Shown here: one piece after another, positions 37,739 through 49,888 of the stretch
How positions within the stretch are numbered: the stretch's first letter is position 1
Layout of the letters: every line of letters begins with the position of its first letter
NCBI RefSeq assembly: GCF_030704535.1
Contig: NC_081809.1
Span: 513,501 to 577,500, forward strand
Length of the DNA: 64,000 nucleotides
Source of the DNA: Vitis vinifera
Lineage: Eukaryota > Streptophyta > Magnoliopsida > Vitales > Vitaceae
Direction of reading: 5' to 3'
Notes under the pieces: generated by a model
Databases searched by the model: none
What the model saw: the letters and a program-made list of their open reading frames with translations, nothing else
Told to the model about the DNA's origin: nothing
Translations under genes and position numbers: made by a program

Positions 37739-38802
37739 ATGAGCAGCTACGCGGCTGCGTTCCTAAAACCCCACTCTCGTTCTCTCTTTTTCTTTGCTTC
37801 TAGCCGCTGCCGGTCGCCAAAACAGGTAAAACCCCTCTCTCGTTCTCTCTTTTTCTTTGCATCTCGCCGCCGCCGGTCGCCAAAACAGGTAAGCGTGCAT
37901 CTTCTCCTCAAAACAAGTTTATCCTCTGTTTGGTTGCCGAAAAACGGAGGAAAATTAGTATAATGATGCACGACGGTCCCTTATTGGAACTGCTATATAA
38001 TATTTTCTAAGAGAACCGGAAATTCAGCCTGAGCCGGATCGGTAATTGCTCAGGATTTAGTTCTGTTGATTTTTCGTTTGCTTTTTATGGAGAACAACTG
38101 AAAATACCTGGTTTTAGTTTTCTTTTTATTTTTTATTTTATTTTCCTCTAGTTTGTCCGTAGACAAACCGGGAAGCTGAGAAAATGCAGGAAAGTAAAAT
38201 AGATAAAATCTTGAATTTTCGTTATTCAGGCTAAGAAAGCTAAAACTGCTGTTCAGCCAAGTTTAACTGAATTGTTTGGCTTGATTCAGTAACAGATAGC
38301 ATGATATTGCATTTTTTTCCTCCTTCTCTTCCATTTTCTCGGCTACCAAACAAAGGTTATTAGAGCTTAAGTGCTGAATCAGTTTAGTTAATGAAATGAT
38401 TTACTGGATTGGCAACATATTGGCGAGCTTTAAAATTTTTAATGCTGTGTCTTTCTTATATATTTTTTTATATCTTCTTCATCATATGTTTCAGAGGATT
38501 GCCACCTTTTTTTGGCACTTCCTACTGTGATTTTGAGCTATATTATTTTCGTCATGGTAAGTTGTTTTGTTTCTTTATCAATAGGCAGTTACAGTCAATC
38601 TCCCTTAATAACGTCTTGGAACACCTCTCGTATATCTACAATTTCATTTCTAATTTGTAAATTATGAATTGTAAGGACTTTGACATTTAATTTATTCTTT
38701 TGATACAGGACCATGGGCCCATCGAATATCCGAGATTTATTAACAACCTTTACCCCTTCTTTGGACTTCTTTGCTATCAGTTCTGGAGATGGACGAATTA
38801 AG
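37739..38802 (+). pseudogene. 5' end of a WDR43/UTP5-like WD40 gene (leader plus first coding exon), truncated
   Basis: A GC-richer leader segment (about 37740-37888) ends in CAAAACAG before GTAAGCG. It contains a ~53-bp direct duplication, of which the first copy also ends in CAAAACAG before GTAAAAC. After an intron, acceptor AG at 38707-38708 precedes ATG 38713 and one 30-codon exon (38713-38802) reading MGPSNIRDLLTTFTPSLDFF and AISSGDGRIK, then GT. This matches the conserved start of plant WDR43/UTP5 proteins, U3 snoRNP (t-UTP) subunits for 18S pre-rRNA. No further exon follows: at about 39214 the sequence switches to GH28 intron 5. The fragment may still be transcribed from its own promoter, and splicing to the GH28 exon would shift the frame and stop after a few codons. 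Confidence 0.7.
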
Positions 38803-39278
38803 GTACTTGAAACTTGGTTGTTGAAGAGGCTAGGAATTAAGAATGGAGGTGAAGGAATCTGAGGCATTTGAACTTATTTTCATACCGTCAGTCTCCAAGA
38901 GTGATAATAGATAATTTAATGTTTTGTTTTTCACTTGTTTAACAATAATTTTGTAGGTTTTGGTCTGTTTCTTTTTACTAAATTTGATAAACTTTTGGAT
39001 CTTTAATTATCAGTGCTAGAATTGTTTTGTCTTTGTTTATTGTTTGAACCCTCTTCCGATTGGTAAGATATTTCTGAAAATCTATATTAGTTTTTAATGT
39101 ATATATGAATGTTTAAGTATATTGATAGGGATATTTGTTGAAAGAGGAAACAGGTTGTTACCTGTGGTTTGTTTAGTGGTTCATGTAGATTATAATTTTA
39201 CTTTTTTCTATGTTCAGGAAGGGTTCAGTCATGAAAAGAATTTTGCTAAGTCAACTTTGTATAATGTTTTGATTTCAG

Positions 39279-39955
39279 ATTCTTCAGATAGCACCTGCAT
39301 AGAGGATTGCAGCATTGCCATGGGCCATGATGCCATTGCACTCAAGAGTGGCTGGGATGAATATGGCATTGCCTATGGTAGACCCACCACAAATGTACAC
39401 ATCAGACGGGTCAACCTTCAATCATCATCTGGCTCTTCCCTGGCCTTCGGTAGTGAGATGTCTGGTGGCATTTCTAACGTCTGTGTGGAGCAGGTCCACC
39501 TATACAACTCATTCAGTGGCATCGAGTTCAGAACTACCAAGGGAAGAGGTGGTTATATCCAAGAAATCATCATATCAGATGTCGCAATGGAAAACATCCA
39601 CACAGCCTTCAGTGCAACAGGCCAAATCGGCTCCCACCCAGATGACCATTTTGACCCCAATGCACTCCCTGTCTTGGATCACATCACCTTGCAGAATGTG
39701 ATCGGCACAAACATAACCATTGCTGGAAGCTTCACTGGTATTCAAGAATCCCCGTTCACTTCCATTTGTCTATCCAACATCTCCCTATCAACTACTCCTC
39801 CTGCCTCCATCTCTTGGGTTTGCTCAAATGTCTCTGGGTTCTCCCAATGGGTGTTCCCTGAACCATGCCCAAGCCTTGAGAGCTCATTACTGAACTCATC
39901 TTCAACCTGTCTCTCCCGCCTGAATTCTTCTCCCACTCAGACTGCAGTCTTATGA
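39279..39955 (+). pseudogene. Orphan copy of GH28 exon 6
   Basis: Only the last exon (with its acceptor TTTCAG) is present; signal peptide and exons 1-5 are missing. An open frame from 39122 runs through it but its first ~50 residues are intron sequence. Against exon 6 of the intact gene I count five base differences over 677 nt, all synonymous third positions, so the 225 encoded residues (226 with the split Asp codon) are identical. On its own the piece lacks the N-terminal half of the beta-helix and should not fold as a GH28 protein. Confidence 0.85.
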
Positions 39956-40586
39956 TGCCATTCTTCCATTTTTCTTCAAGCCCCAATCCTAGATTCTTTC
40001 CAATAAGACCCTGTCTAGAATATTTGTTTCCCCATTTCCCCCATTTGCATTCTTGCATGTTGTCATCCGCAGATTATATATGTACAGCCTCATTTCTTCA
40101 TTCATGTGTAAGGAAAAGTTTTGGTAGTGATTGCACAGAGGATTCTGAGATGTTAGTAGTGTTGCTCTTTGAATTTCTTTATTTCTATATTTACATTTTG
40201 CTGAGTTGTTATTTCATTGTAAACCCTTTTCAGTGAATATTGAGTAGATATGGAATGGAATTTCTAGTGAAATGTGAATTGGAATAAAGTGTTTCAGTTG
40301 TCAAAGTGCACAGATAGACTGGATGAGTTGGAATCAGATTTGGCCTTTTTTGTTGTTGGAAAACTGGTGTCTTTCACCATTGATTTGTTTCAGGCTTTCA
40401 GCTTCCCATCTCCACTGACATAATGATGGTACTTTTGAAAGTTCATGGTATAATGATTATTATTTTATTTTAAAATGAAATAAAGAGAAAAAAGACTGAA
40501 ATATTTGGATTTTGGGTACACTCCAACAAATATGACAATATTCATTGAAAAGGATCCACTTCAGGTCTTGTAAATGTGAGATTTTG

Positions 40587-40847
40587 AAGTGTTTGGTAAA
40601 TCAAGTCAATGATTTAAAGTGAGTTATTGACTTAATTTATATCCATCTCTGTTTTTATTTATTTTAAATATAGTTTTAGATTTAACTAAGAATGAGTTAA
40701 TTATTTTAATTTAATATTTAAAATTAACTTATCTTTACTTAAATCTAAAATTATATTTATAAAAAAATTTATTTGAAAACTTTAAATTAATATAAATTAA
40801 ATTATTAAATCATTTTAAGTTATTAAATTGATTTATCAAATACCCTA
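40587..40847. mobile_element. MITE, duplicate of the element at 26303-26562
   Basis: Same ends (AAGTGTTTGGTAAATC and GATTTATCAAATACCC) at the corresponding place in the duplicated GH28 3' segment. Confidence 0.6.
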
Positions 40848-43800
40848 AATATTTGATTTGATAATATCTTTCAAAATCTATACCATGATTGACATCATAT
40901 CTAACTTTAAAATCTCATAGTAATCAAATTTAGATTATTTTATGATAGTACAATCAATGAGATTAAACTATAAAACAATAAAATGGATATAAAATAAATA
41001 ATAACACCAGACATAAGATGTCAACACAATAAAACCTTAGATGTAACGTAACGAGACCTTTATTAAAAGATTTATGAATTCAATAATTTAAAATTTATTA
41101 GCATTTAATAAATGAAAGAAAACCTTTTTCCCACCACGATAGCAACTTTTTATCTATGTGATTAATTCTATTAAAATAAGTTTTTTGGCTTAAAAAATAA
41201 CTTAATATGAAACACTCACTTCGTTTAGGTTTGACATGTTTAGATAATTTTACTAAAAGTATTTTGATTTTAAAATTTTTTTAAATGAAAGTCAAGCAAA
41301 TATTGCTTGTTATAGAACTTTTTTTTTTTTTCATAATCTTTCATTACATCAATATTACCCTTTTGTGATCATGGTTTTGGTAACTTTAGCTTATAGTAAA
41401 GCTAAATATAAAATATCATCTCAAATAAGAAAAAAATATTAGCTTGTAGATTTTTTCTTTTAAATTTTTTTGCTATATTTTTCATTCTTTCATTTTCTTT
41501 TTTATTTTTATTTTCTTTCTTTTATAGCTTTCCTCTAACCTCAAATTAATTAAACTGTAGGGTAAAAAGAGGGAAAAAAACTGGCCTGCCTTTTTTTTTT
41601 TATTAAATTTTTTATTTTTAAAATAAAAATTTTCAAAATGAATTTGAAAATAATGTATTTTTTTATTTTAAATTTTATGCTAAAAACTTTAAAAATAAAT
41701 GTGTAAGAAAATGTTTAATTTCAAAGTTTTTAAAACTTTAAGATAGAAAATTAACTTGTCATATCAACGTACTAGCCTAAAGTTTGGTTAAATTTAAATT
41801 TTGATGATAATAAAATAATATTTTGATTGAATATTTAATTTTAAGTATGATAATGATGATATATAGTCAAAAGAGGAAAACAAAAGAGGTTTTATTTATT
41901 TATTTATTTATTTTTTAAACTTTTTTACAATATCACATGTATAGAATATATTCTCTTATAAGGCATAGTAGGGACAAGTATGCTTTAAAATTGACCTTTA
42001 GAACATAAGTATTTGGGAATGAAAAATAATCACATTTTTTAAAAGAATTCATTCATATATTATTAATGATTTTTTTTGTTAAAAATGAGATTGATTACTT
42101 CAAAGATAAAAACTTGTGTTTTACATGATTTAAAAGCAAGATTTCCGATCTTAAGTTTCAATTTGAAATAATCCACTATATGTCGTTTATCCAATATTTT
42201 TCTAAATTTCTTGAATAATTGATTAATTGACCAAAGTGATCGATTGTATTCCTGTCTTCCAATGATTTTAAAAAAAATGTCCAATGACTAGTTTATAGTC
42301 GACTGTATGATTGCTTAATTGATTAAAGTAGTCGATTGTATTCTTGTCTTCCAATGATTATAAAAAAAAATGTCCAACAACTAGTTTCTAGTCAACTGTG
42401 TGATTGTTTGATTGAGCGAAAAATGTGTCTAATAATTAGTGTTTTTACAAAATATGCCTAATAATTAGTCTTTGTACAAAACGATACAAATGTGATTATT
42501 GGACTTTATTTATGATAGAGACAATAACTTGAAAACTTCATTTATTTAGTTGTCTTGCCTTCTTAAACTCTTTAAATTATAGAAATAATTAGTTAGAAGG
42601 GATGAAATACCCCATATATTTGTGAATTTATTCCCTCCAATATTTTTATTTGAAGAGTAATTCATTTTTTACATAAATGCTCTTGATTATTTGAAGTATT
42701 TATAGTATGTTTTAAAAGAAATGATTATTTTTATAAGAAAATAATAAGAGTATTTTTATTAAAATGAGGTAAAAAAAATGATGAAGGGTTATATTTCCAA
42801 AATTGGGTTTTCAATTACCCTTTTAATTAGATAGCCAAAAATTATATTGAATCCAAACTTGTTTATTTTCTCATTGTGAGCACTTTAGTTATTTCACCAA
42901 AGTTGTATTCATTCATTACATCTTGTGCTTAAAGGAGCTATTGTACGAGTGGTTAAGGAATCTTATTTAGAAAGTGCTTGTTTTTTTAATTTTTTGTTGA
43001 CAACAATTTGTTTTTAGACTTTAAGTTGTTTATTTGTTTTTATTTATTTATTTATTTATTATTATTATTATTTATCTTTTTAGGATTTATTATAAATTTT
43101 TAGCTAAATAAAAAAATTCAAAATATTTGACTTTTTTTAAATGACAAAAATAGCATGTTGATTTTTCTTTACTTTTTAATATTATATAGAAATAAACTGT
43201 TATAGAAACAAACAACTTAATAGTTGATACTATTAAGTATTATTTAGTTTTAAGTTATATTTAAAATTAAGTGAAAAAGCAAACACCACCTTAGTGATTG
43301 AAAAAGTCTATTAAAACTTAAAAAATCTCGACATAAAGAATAATAAGGAGAATCATGATTAAGAAAACTTTTAAAATTGTGAAATACATCAAGGTGTGGA
43401 AGTGGATAGGTCATTGAACCACGATAAAAACACTTTATTTACAATATCTTTCCCCTTACTTTTTATTTTTTATTTTTCATCACATTCATTCCATTACTTG
43501 CATATATGAAAACGATTCCTTGAATGTGACTTAATAGAAAACTATTTCTAAGAACAATTCTTAAAAACAATTCTGAGTTGTTTTATGTTTTGAAATTCAA
43601 CTATGAAAATTGTTTTTATTGATTTATTTTTTATGAAAGCATCATGTAAGTAAGTATTATGCAAAAGTTTTAAAGTATTCTATATATATTCTCATTGCTT
43701 CTAAACTCTTTACCACGAAAAATACCTAAACATGCCTCAAATTTATTCTAAAAAATAATATTTTTTTAATTTTTTTTTAAACAATCTATTATTAACCAAA

Positions 43801-44072
43801 AAAAAAAAGTTACCAAATGTGTTTTTAAGTAAGTCCTTATATTTCAATGTTAAAAATTTAATTTTATACAGAAACACATTCAATACTCATTGGGCTCAGA
43901 CAGCTGAATCCAGTCCAAAGCCCATCCACTGGTTTAAAATTCAGGCCCATTATATTGTTCATCCTGGCGGGCCTTGCGGTTCAGCCCATCTCAATTGTAC
44001 CTAACAAAAAGCAAGAAAACAAGTTCCACGAATCTAAGTACACAATCTGAAATTGGATTTGGGAAATTCAGA

Positions 44073-44664
44073 CACTGCAAGTATCTATGCCATACCTCTC
44101 CATACTTCATGAAGCTCCTATAGCAAGTATCTATGACTTCTTCCAACTCTTTCCACCGTTTCATGAAGCTGCTCGGGTGGGGGCCGACACTGCATAGCTT
44201 CCAATCAGTTCAATTATATAAATAAATCCTCAAACTTAACCAGATCACTCCATGATGATTCTTTCCCTTCAGGAGTAGGTTCTGAGCTCTGAGAGCAATT
44301 TGCATGAGAAGACAAAGCCCCCTTCTCCTCTTCATTGCATCATTGCTCCAATAGCGTGTAATGTTTAGATCCTCCATTGGTTATGTAGTGTCTTCCACCC
44401 TCTCTGTGGTAGGCAGCAATGTCAAGTGGTTCAACAATCTTTCTATAATTCGTTCCTGTACAGAGCCAGAGGGTTTGCAAAGCTGCCCCTTCCTGGTGAG
44501 GCTTCCTCTCTACGTGTTTTACCATGTCTTCCCATCGGTTCCATTTTAATGTCTCTTTTACACCCCAGGTTTCTGAAGCTGTCATAATAACCCATTGTTC
44601 TCATCTGTTGATTTCTTTCTTGTACCATTCTAGCTGGAACATATCTAGTTTTATGTCATTCAGA
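44073..44664 (-). pseudogene. Decayed SAG101 EP-domain exon (unit 2)
   Basis: Counterpart of 29768-30360 with the same stop after HYTLLEQ and the same missing lipase exons. EPLDIAAYHREGG is still readable on -. Shared lesions show that decay preceded the amplification. Confidence 0.85.
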
Positions 44665-45042
44665 GCTTAAAAGGAATTTTTCAATGGGAAGTTGTTGCAA
44701 GTTTTGGTGGAGTTGAATCTAAACAAAAATGTTTTTCTTTTTCCCCATTTTTTTTTTTTTTGAAGGAAAAGACTCTTTGAAGTCTTATTTGATTTTCTTG
44801 TTTACATTTATTTGTTTAGGATATAAATAAAACACAATTTAATAGAACAACAATGAAAGTGCATCCCAGCAACATCATAATATTCATTTCTTAACAAAAA
44901 AAACTGAGGAAAAGAAGGAAGAAAATAGTGCTGAGAATATGGGCAGCAACCAAGAAAAAGGGAAAAAGGTCACACTCTTTCTAGTTTTATCCATTGAACG
45001 CTCACAAAACAACAAACACAACACACAAACTGGATTGCCCCT

Positions 45043-47306
45043 CTAACGTCCATACTGTATATACCTACGATCCTTCATGAAGTTGATCAATGGCGACCCA
45101 TGGGAATTACTGCAAGTATCTATGTAGCCCTCATACAGTCCCCACCATTTCATGAAGCTGCTTTCCCTCGAGAAAATCTCAGGGGACGCTGCATAGTTGT
45201 TAATCTGTTCCATTACATACTCCTCGAACTTAACCAGATTATCCCATGATGATTTTCCCTGCTCAAGAGTACAGTTTTGACTCTTGAGCAATTCGCATGA
45301 CAAGATGGCCTCCTCCACATATGCCCAAAACAAAGAATCCTCAGTTAGGATACCAGACACCTTTTGCTTCTTGGAATCAAGCTTATCTCTAGAGGGGGGT
45401 TTCACATCTTCCTCATACCATTGCTGCAACAGCTGGTAATGAAGAGATCTTTTCTTGTTTATGTAGTCTGTTTTACCCTCTCCGTAGAAGGCAGCAATGT
45501 CCAGTGGTTCAACCATTCTCCTATAAACTGTCCCTGCATAGAGCCAACGGGTTCGAAATGTTGCTCCTTCCTTCTGGGGCTTCCTCTGTACTTGTGCAAC
45601 CATGTCTTTCCAGTATTTTGTGAGGTTTACCCTAAACTGTTCAACGTGGATGTCCCTTTTAGACCCCTGGTTTTTGAAGCAATCGTAGTAACCCATTTCC
45701 GATTTCTTCTTATACCATTCTAGATGGGCCATGTCTCTTTTTATGTCATTCAGTTTCTTGGCATCGGAAGCTTTATTTTTCTGGATTAGGCTTCTGGTTT
45801 CCTCTTCCATTGTTCTTATCATAGCGTCGATATCAATGTTATGCTGCAGCAGCTGGCATGAATTTTAAAAATGAGACGAGTTATGGAAGATCCCAAAGAA
45901 CAAGAAGATAAATCTGAATAGGGCAGTTATTGCAGTATATGGTGAAGTGTAAACCATGTTTCATAACATCATTAGATGGGAGAAAGCTGTTTACCTTTGT
46001 TTGATTAAATCCAATTGTCTCAAGTTCCATGATGATCCCAGCTGAAAATGGATCTGCAAACCGTTCACCCACCTGCGGCAGTCCCTTGCAGATTGCCCTC
46101 TCCTTGAGGTTTCTTAAAATCTCCCCATAATCAACATCCTGCAATCCTCCGGCAACCTCTGATGATATGACTTTCAGCAATCTCAAAATTAAATCAGGGT
46201 TGTCAAAACAAGCACAACCAAGTTCAGAGCACAAGAGATATGTCCCAAAGGGCTTGTAACCGGTAGTTTGTGAATGGGAGGATGTGGGCGGAGATCTGCC
46301 GGATGGGAGGAAGAGTCCGGGGACTGGGTCTTGGTTAGACACTACATGCAGGAAGAAAGAATTCCATTTGGAGTCTTGGAGGCCAAAGTCGCCTATGAGG
46401 GGTGAACCAAAGGTGATACAAAAGGGATGGCATTTGGGCTTTAATAAATTGCCGTCTAGCAGGCGTAAGGTGAAGAGAGAAGCAACGGATCCTCCCAGGG
46501 AGTGCCCAGTGATGATTAATTGACCTTCAATCCGAGTCAACTGCAAAACAAGTAACCATATGAAATCCATGTCAGAATAATGCCACTAATCTCACTTCTG
46601 AACATTCCTTTTTCAGTGACAAGATATATGCAAGCTGATCTAAAGACAGATACCAACACCGGTTCTACTGTATTCCTATTAAGAGTTGAATCACAACCGA
46701 TCAATGGGTCATGTGACGATGCCATGAAAATGGATATGTGTGACGTCTTATCCTTCAGGTAGTTCGACTCCATGAGGGAGATCTCATGGTCAAGCTGTTT
46801 CGTGTCTCACAATTGTTAACGAAAAGGAAACGAAAATTCAAACAAGTATCAGATTTTGACCTCATCTGTTAGTCCAGAGAGATGATCATGGAGAGGGGTA
46901 AAGAGGTCTAATGCTGCTCTGTTAATGGAGACGGACGGGTATTCTTCGGTACGGAGGAAGTCAAAGAGAGGAGACCGATCTAAATCTCCTTGTCCAGGAA
47001 GAGGGTATTGAGTGCAGTCAGGTGAAGAGACAAAAGCTACAATTGTGCACTTGGAAGACAGTTGATAAAGTCTGTATTGAACAGGCAAGGCTGTTTGGCC
47101 TCTCTTAAGTTCAAGAATTTTGGTGAAAGCACAGTCGATTAGATTGGAGGCCAGCACCAAATTTGCCAGTTCCCGTGCAGAGCTAAACCTGCAGTGAAAG
47201 ACCCAACAGAAAAAGGAGAAATTAAGCAAGAACAGAGCGAGGATTCGATTCTAGGAACCAAAAAATGAATCAGAGACATTGATACATACAAAGGAACTTG
47301 ATTCAT
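45043..47306 (-). CDS. SAG101: SAG101-like lipase-like immune regulator, copy 2
   Basis: Exons on -: 47306-47290, 47188-46861, 46540-45995 and 45852-45043, 566 aa, frame intact. The lipase core has GHSLGGSVASLF (Ser129) and NQDPVP. The EP domain keeps EPLDIA (412-417). This is the most divergent of the three: after EPLDIAAFY it reads GEGKTDYINKKRS where the others have REGGTDYINNGRS, and its C-terminus is KDRRYIQYGR against KKRSYMKYG, one residue longer. The exon 1 donor is GTATGT (GTAAGT elsewhere). Role as for copy 1: expected EDS1 partner in TIR-NLR immunity. The TATA string is intact at 47361-47354. A MITE lies about 470 bp upstream of the ATG and could affect expression. Confidence 0.93.
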
Positions 47307-47779
47307 CTTCCTTCCTTCCACGGAGATACAACCAGAACAAGACCAAAAACAATATTATATAGGAGGATGAAGGGAATCCTGACAACTTGCAATTGTTAAA
47401 GAAAGACTACAAAAGCCGGTCTACGAGCAAAGATGCTTCCCCGGTCCTCACACGGTATGACGACCACTACGATGGTCTACGAGCAAATAAGCTTTGTTTT
47501 TCTCAGCAAGACTCAAAGCTGTGTTTCTAAGGTTACGAATTTTCATACCAAATATTGATATATGTTTCCGTTAGTTTTCAAGATGAAGAAACCAGCTAGA
47601 GAAATTTTCTTTGTAATTTTTTTTTACCATTTAATTGGTTTAAGGGGTCTATTTTTCTAACTTAAAAACCTAGTTTTGAATGTGAATTTGTCTTAAGACT
47701 TAAATTTAATCTTAGGTAGACTTTGAACCTAAACCCTACATTATATAATACTTTTTTCTTACAATAGCTTCGACACTTA

Positions 47780-48055
47780 GGTGGTGTTTGTTTTTTTACT
47801 TAATTCTAAATAGAACTTTAATACTTAATAGTATTAAATATTAGGTTGTTTGTTTTTATAATATTTTATTTCTATTAAGTATTAAAAAGTAAAAAAAACC
47901 ATTGTGTTATTTTTCTATTTAGAAAAAGTCATATATTTTGGCTTTTTCTATTTTGTAAAAAGTTTATAATAAGTCATGAAAAAGTAAAAAAACAAACAAC
48001 CTAAATTCTAAAACTAAATGGTTTTCACCAAAAAGCCAAAAAAACAAACACCACC
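47780..48055. mobile_element. Recent MITE insertion, 276 bp, PIF/Harbinger-like
   Basis: Ends GGTGGTGTTTGTTTTTTT and AAAAAAACAAACACCACC are perfect inverted repeats. The matching sites in unit 1 (about 33470) and unit 3 (about 55987) are uninterrupted (CACTAAGTTATG, TACTAAGTTATG), so this is a clean insertion. The flanks are TTA on the left and TAA on the right, which fits a 3-bp TWA target duplication with one changed base. No coding capacity. Older relatives occur once per unit near the unit start. Confidence 0.85.
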
Positions 48056-48118
48056 TAAGTTATGAAACTCTCTAAATGGTTTTTATTAATTTATTTATTT
48101 TAATAAATATTTTTTTAT

Positions 48119-48900
48119 GGAGAATTGTGTTTTGGGTCCGGATGGGTCCAAAAATTAACCAAAGATCCATATATAATGTACATTTAATCCCAAGACCCAA
48201 ATAAAATGTAAAAATTAAGTTAAAAGATATTATCCTTCATTAATCCCTAAAATACCCTTAATCCCTACGTAGACATATAGTGAGTGTAAATTTCAAAATT
48301 TTTCCCATTTTCTATTCCCAATTAAGTATTACTCATTTCTAACTTTTTGTTTTGTTTTTTTTTTCTTTTTTTAAAGATATTGAATCTTTTTACTCTTATA
48401 CAAAATTTTCATATAAAATTTAATGGATAATCAATAAATGAAATTTAATTATTTTTATTATTTTTATATAAAAAAAATAGTACTAAACAAGGTTTCCAAT
48501 TTTTATTTTTAAAAATATTTTTCATTTTTTAATTAAATATTTTTTTCTAAAAGAAAATATAAAAAATATAAATCATATTACCATTTTTTTTAGAAAGTAT
48601 TTTTTAAAATAGTTTTCGAACGTAATTTTTCTTTATTTATAATTTAAAATAGAAAATAATGTTGATTTTCAATTATTTATAAATAAAAAGTTTTAAAAAA
48701 CAATGAAAAATCCAAATAGTTAAAATAGAATTATTATGGTTGAATGAATAGTAGTGCAATAAATACCAAAAAAGCTTATGTGAAAGGTCAATGAGTATTT
48801 TGATATTTTGATATCTTATATCATTTTCATCAATTATGTAAGTTATATAAACCAAACCTTAATTTTTGGGTTCACCTAGGTCCAAAACACAACTGTCCCT
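48119..48900. mobile_element. Inverted-repeat transposon (unit 2 copy)
   Basis: Ends GGAGAATTGTGTTTTGGGTC and GGTCCAAAACACAACTGTCC. Counterpart of 33536-34304. Confidence 0.6.
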
Positions 48901-48918
48901 ATATATATATATATATAT
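48901..48918. repeat. (AT)n microsatellite, unit 2 allele
   Basis: About 9 AT repeats, the shortest of the three orthologous alleles. Confidence 0.9.
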
Positions 48919-49745
48919 TTGTGTCCTTATTTATTTAATTAGGGTTTCAATTATCATAAGTAATAATCAATCTTATGTATTGACTTGGGTTTGCTCGTTA
49001 CTGAGAGTAGTTAGTTGAAGGTCTGTGAATTGAATATGAATTGGAGTATATTGGGGGAATTCTTGCCTTTAATGTTGTTAGCAAAACCTTGTTTTCATGA
49101 CTTAGCTACTTCATCGTTAAAAGAAGGGCATTGATTTACTCCATATGTTCTACCAGAGTTGCTCTCCGTTGAGAACATAATGTTCATTAACCTTTCTTTA
49201 GGTGAAGTCATCATTGATGGTACCAATTGCTCTAACTATTTTTTTTTTGTCCTTCCTAATTCAAGTATAGGGTTTATATATTGTGTGCAAGGGTTTTCAC
49301 ATTATGCTAATTGGGTTAACATCTATAGATGCATAATTGATGCTAAGTCCATGAAAATTTATGGTAAAAAACACCCTTTATCATTCACACTAATTTATTT
49401 GCATGTTTTTCTTGATTCTCATTATTTGTTTTTTAAATCAAACCATTAGAAAAATTACTTACCCACATGTATAAATATTAAATACTATATTTTTACATTT
49501 TCACAAAGTATAAGGTATTTGTATTAAATATACAAGATATTTATACTAATTGAATAAGTTTGTCCATTGTAAATATATTTGTATGTTTTTCTTTATTTTT
49601 TTTATTTGTTTTTTATATCAAATTGTCGAAAACATTGTTTGTATACAAATGTAAATGTTGAATATAATTTTTCTTTTTTTTTGGTATTTTCACACATAAT
49701 GTATAAGACATTTATAATAATTGTACAATGTTTAATGTGCATATG

Positions 49746-49888
49746 TTCCATTGGTTATGTTGTTTCTTACACCATCTTAGTAGTAGGCAACAATGTCAAG
49801 TGGTTCAACCATTGCCCCTTCCTTTTGAGGCTTCGTCTCTATTTGTTTGACCATGTCTTTCTAGTATATTATATTATGAGGTTTTCCT
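49746..49888 (-). pseudogene. Short EP-domain fragment at the unit edge (unit 2)
   Basis: Counterpart of 35181-35320 with the same deletion structure. It abuts the start of unit 3. Confidence 0.7.

Larger units (their letters stand above)
39214..41679. repeat. Duplicate of the GH28 3' segment
   Basis: From about 39214 the sequence follows 24931-27380: end of intron 5, exon 6, 3' flank, MITE and spacer, with very few substitutions and small indels. The left border falls inside intron 5. Confidence 0.9.

Noticed and set aside
39122-39278. N-terminal extension making the orphan GH28 exon a 277-residue gene
   Set aside because: The added residues are intron 5 and UTP5-like intron sequence, with no signal peptide and no similarity to GH28 N-termini.
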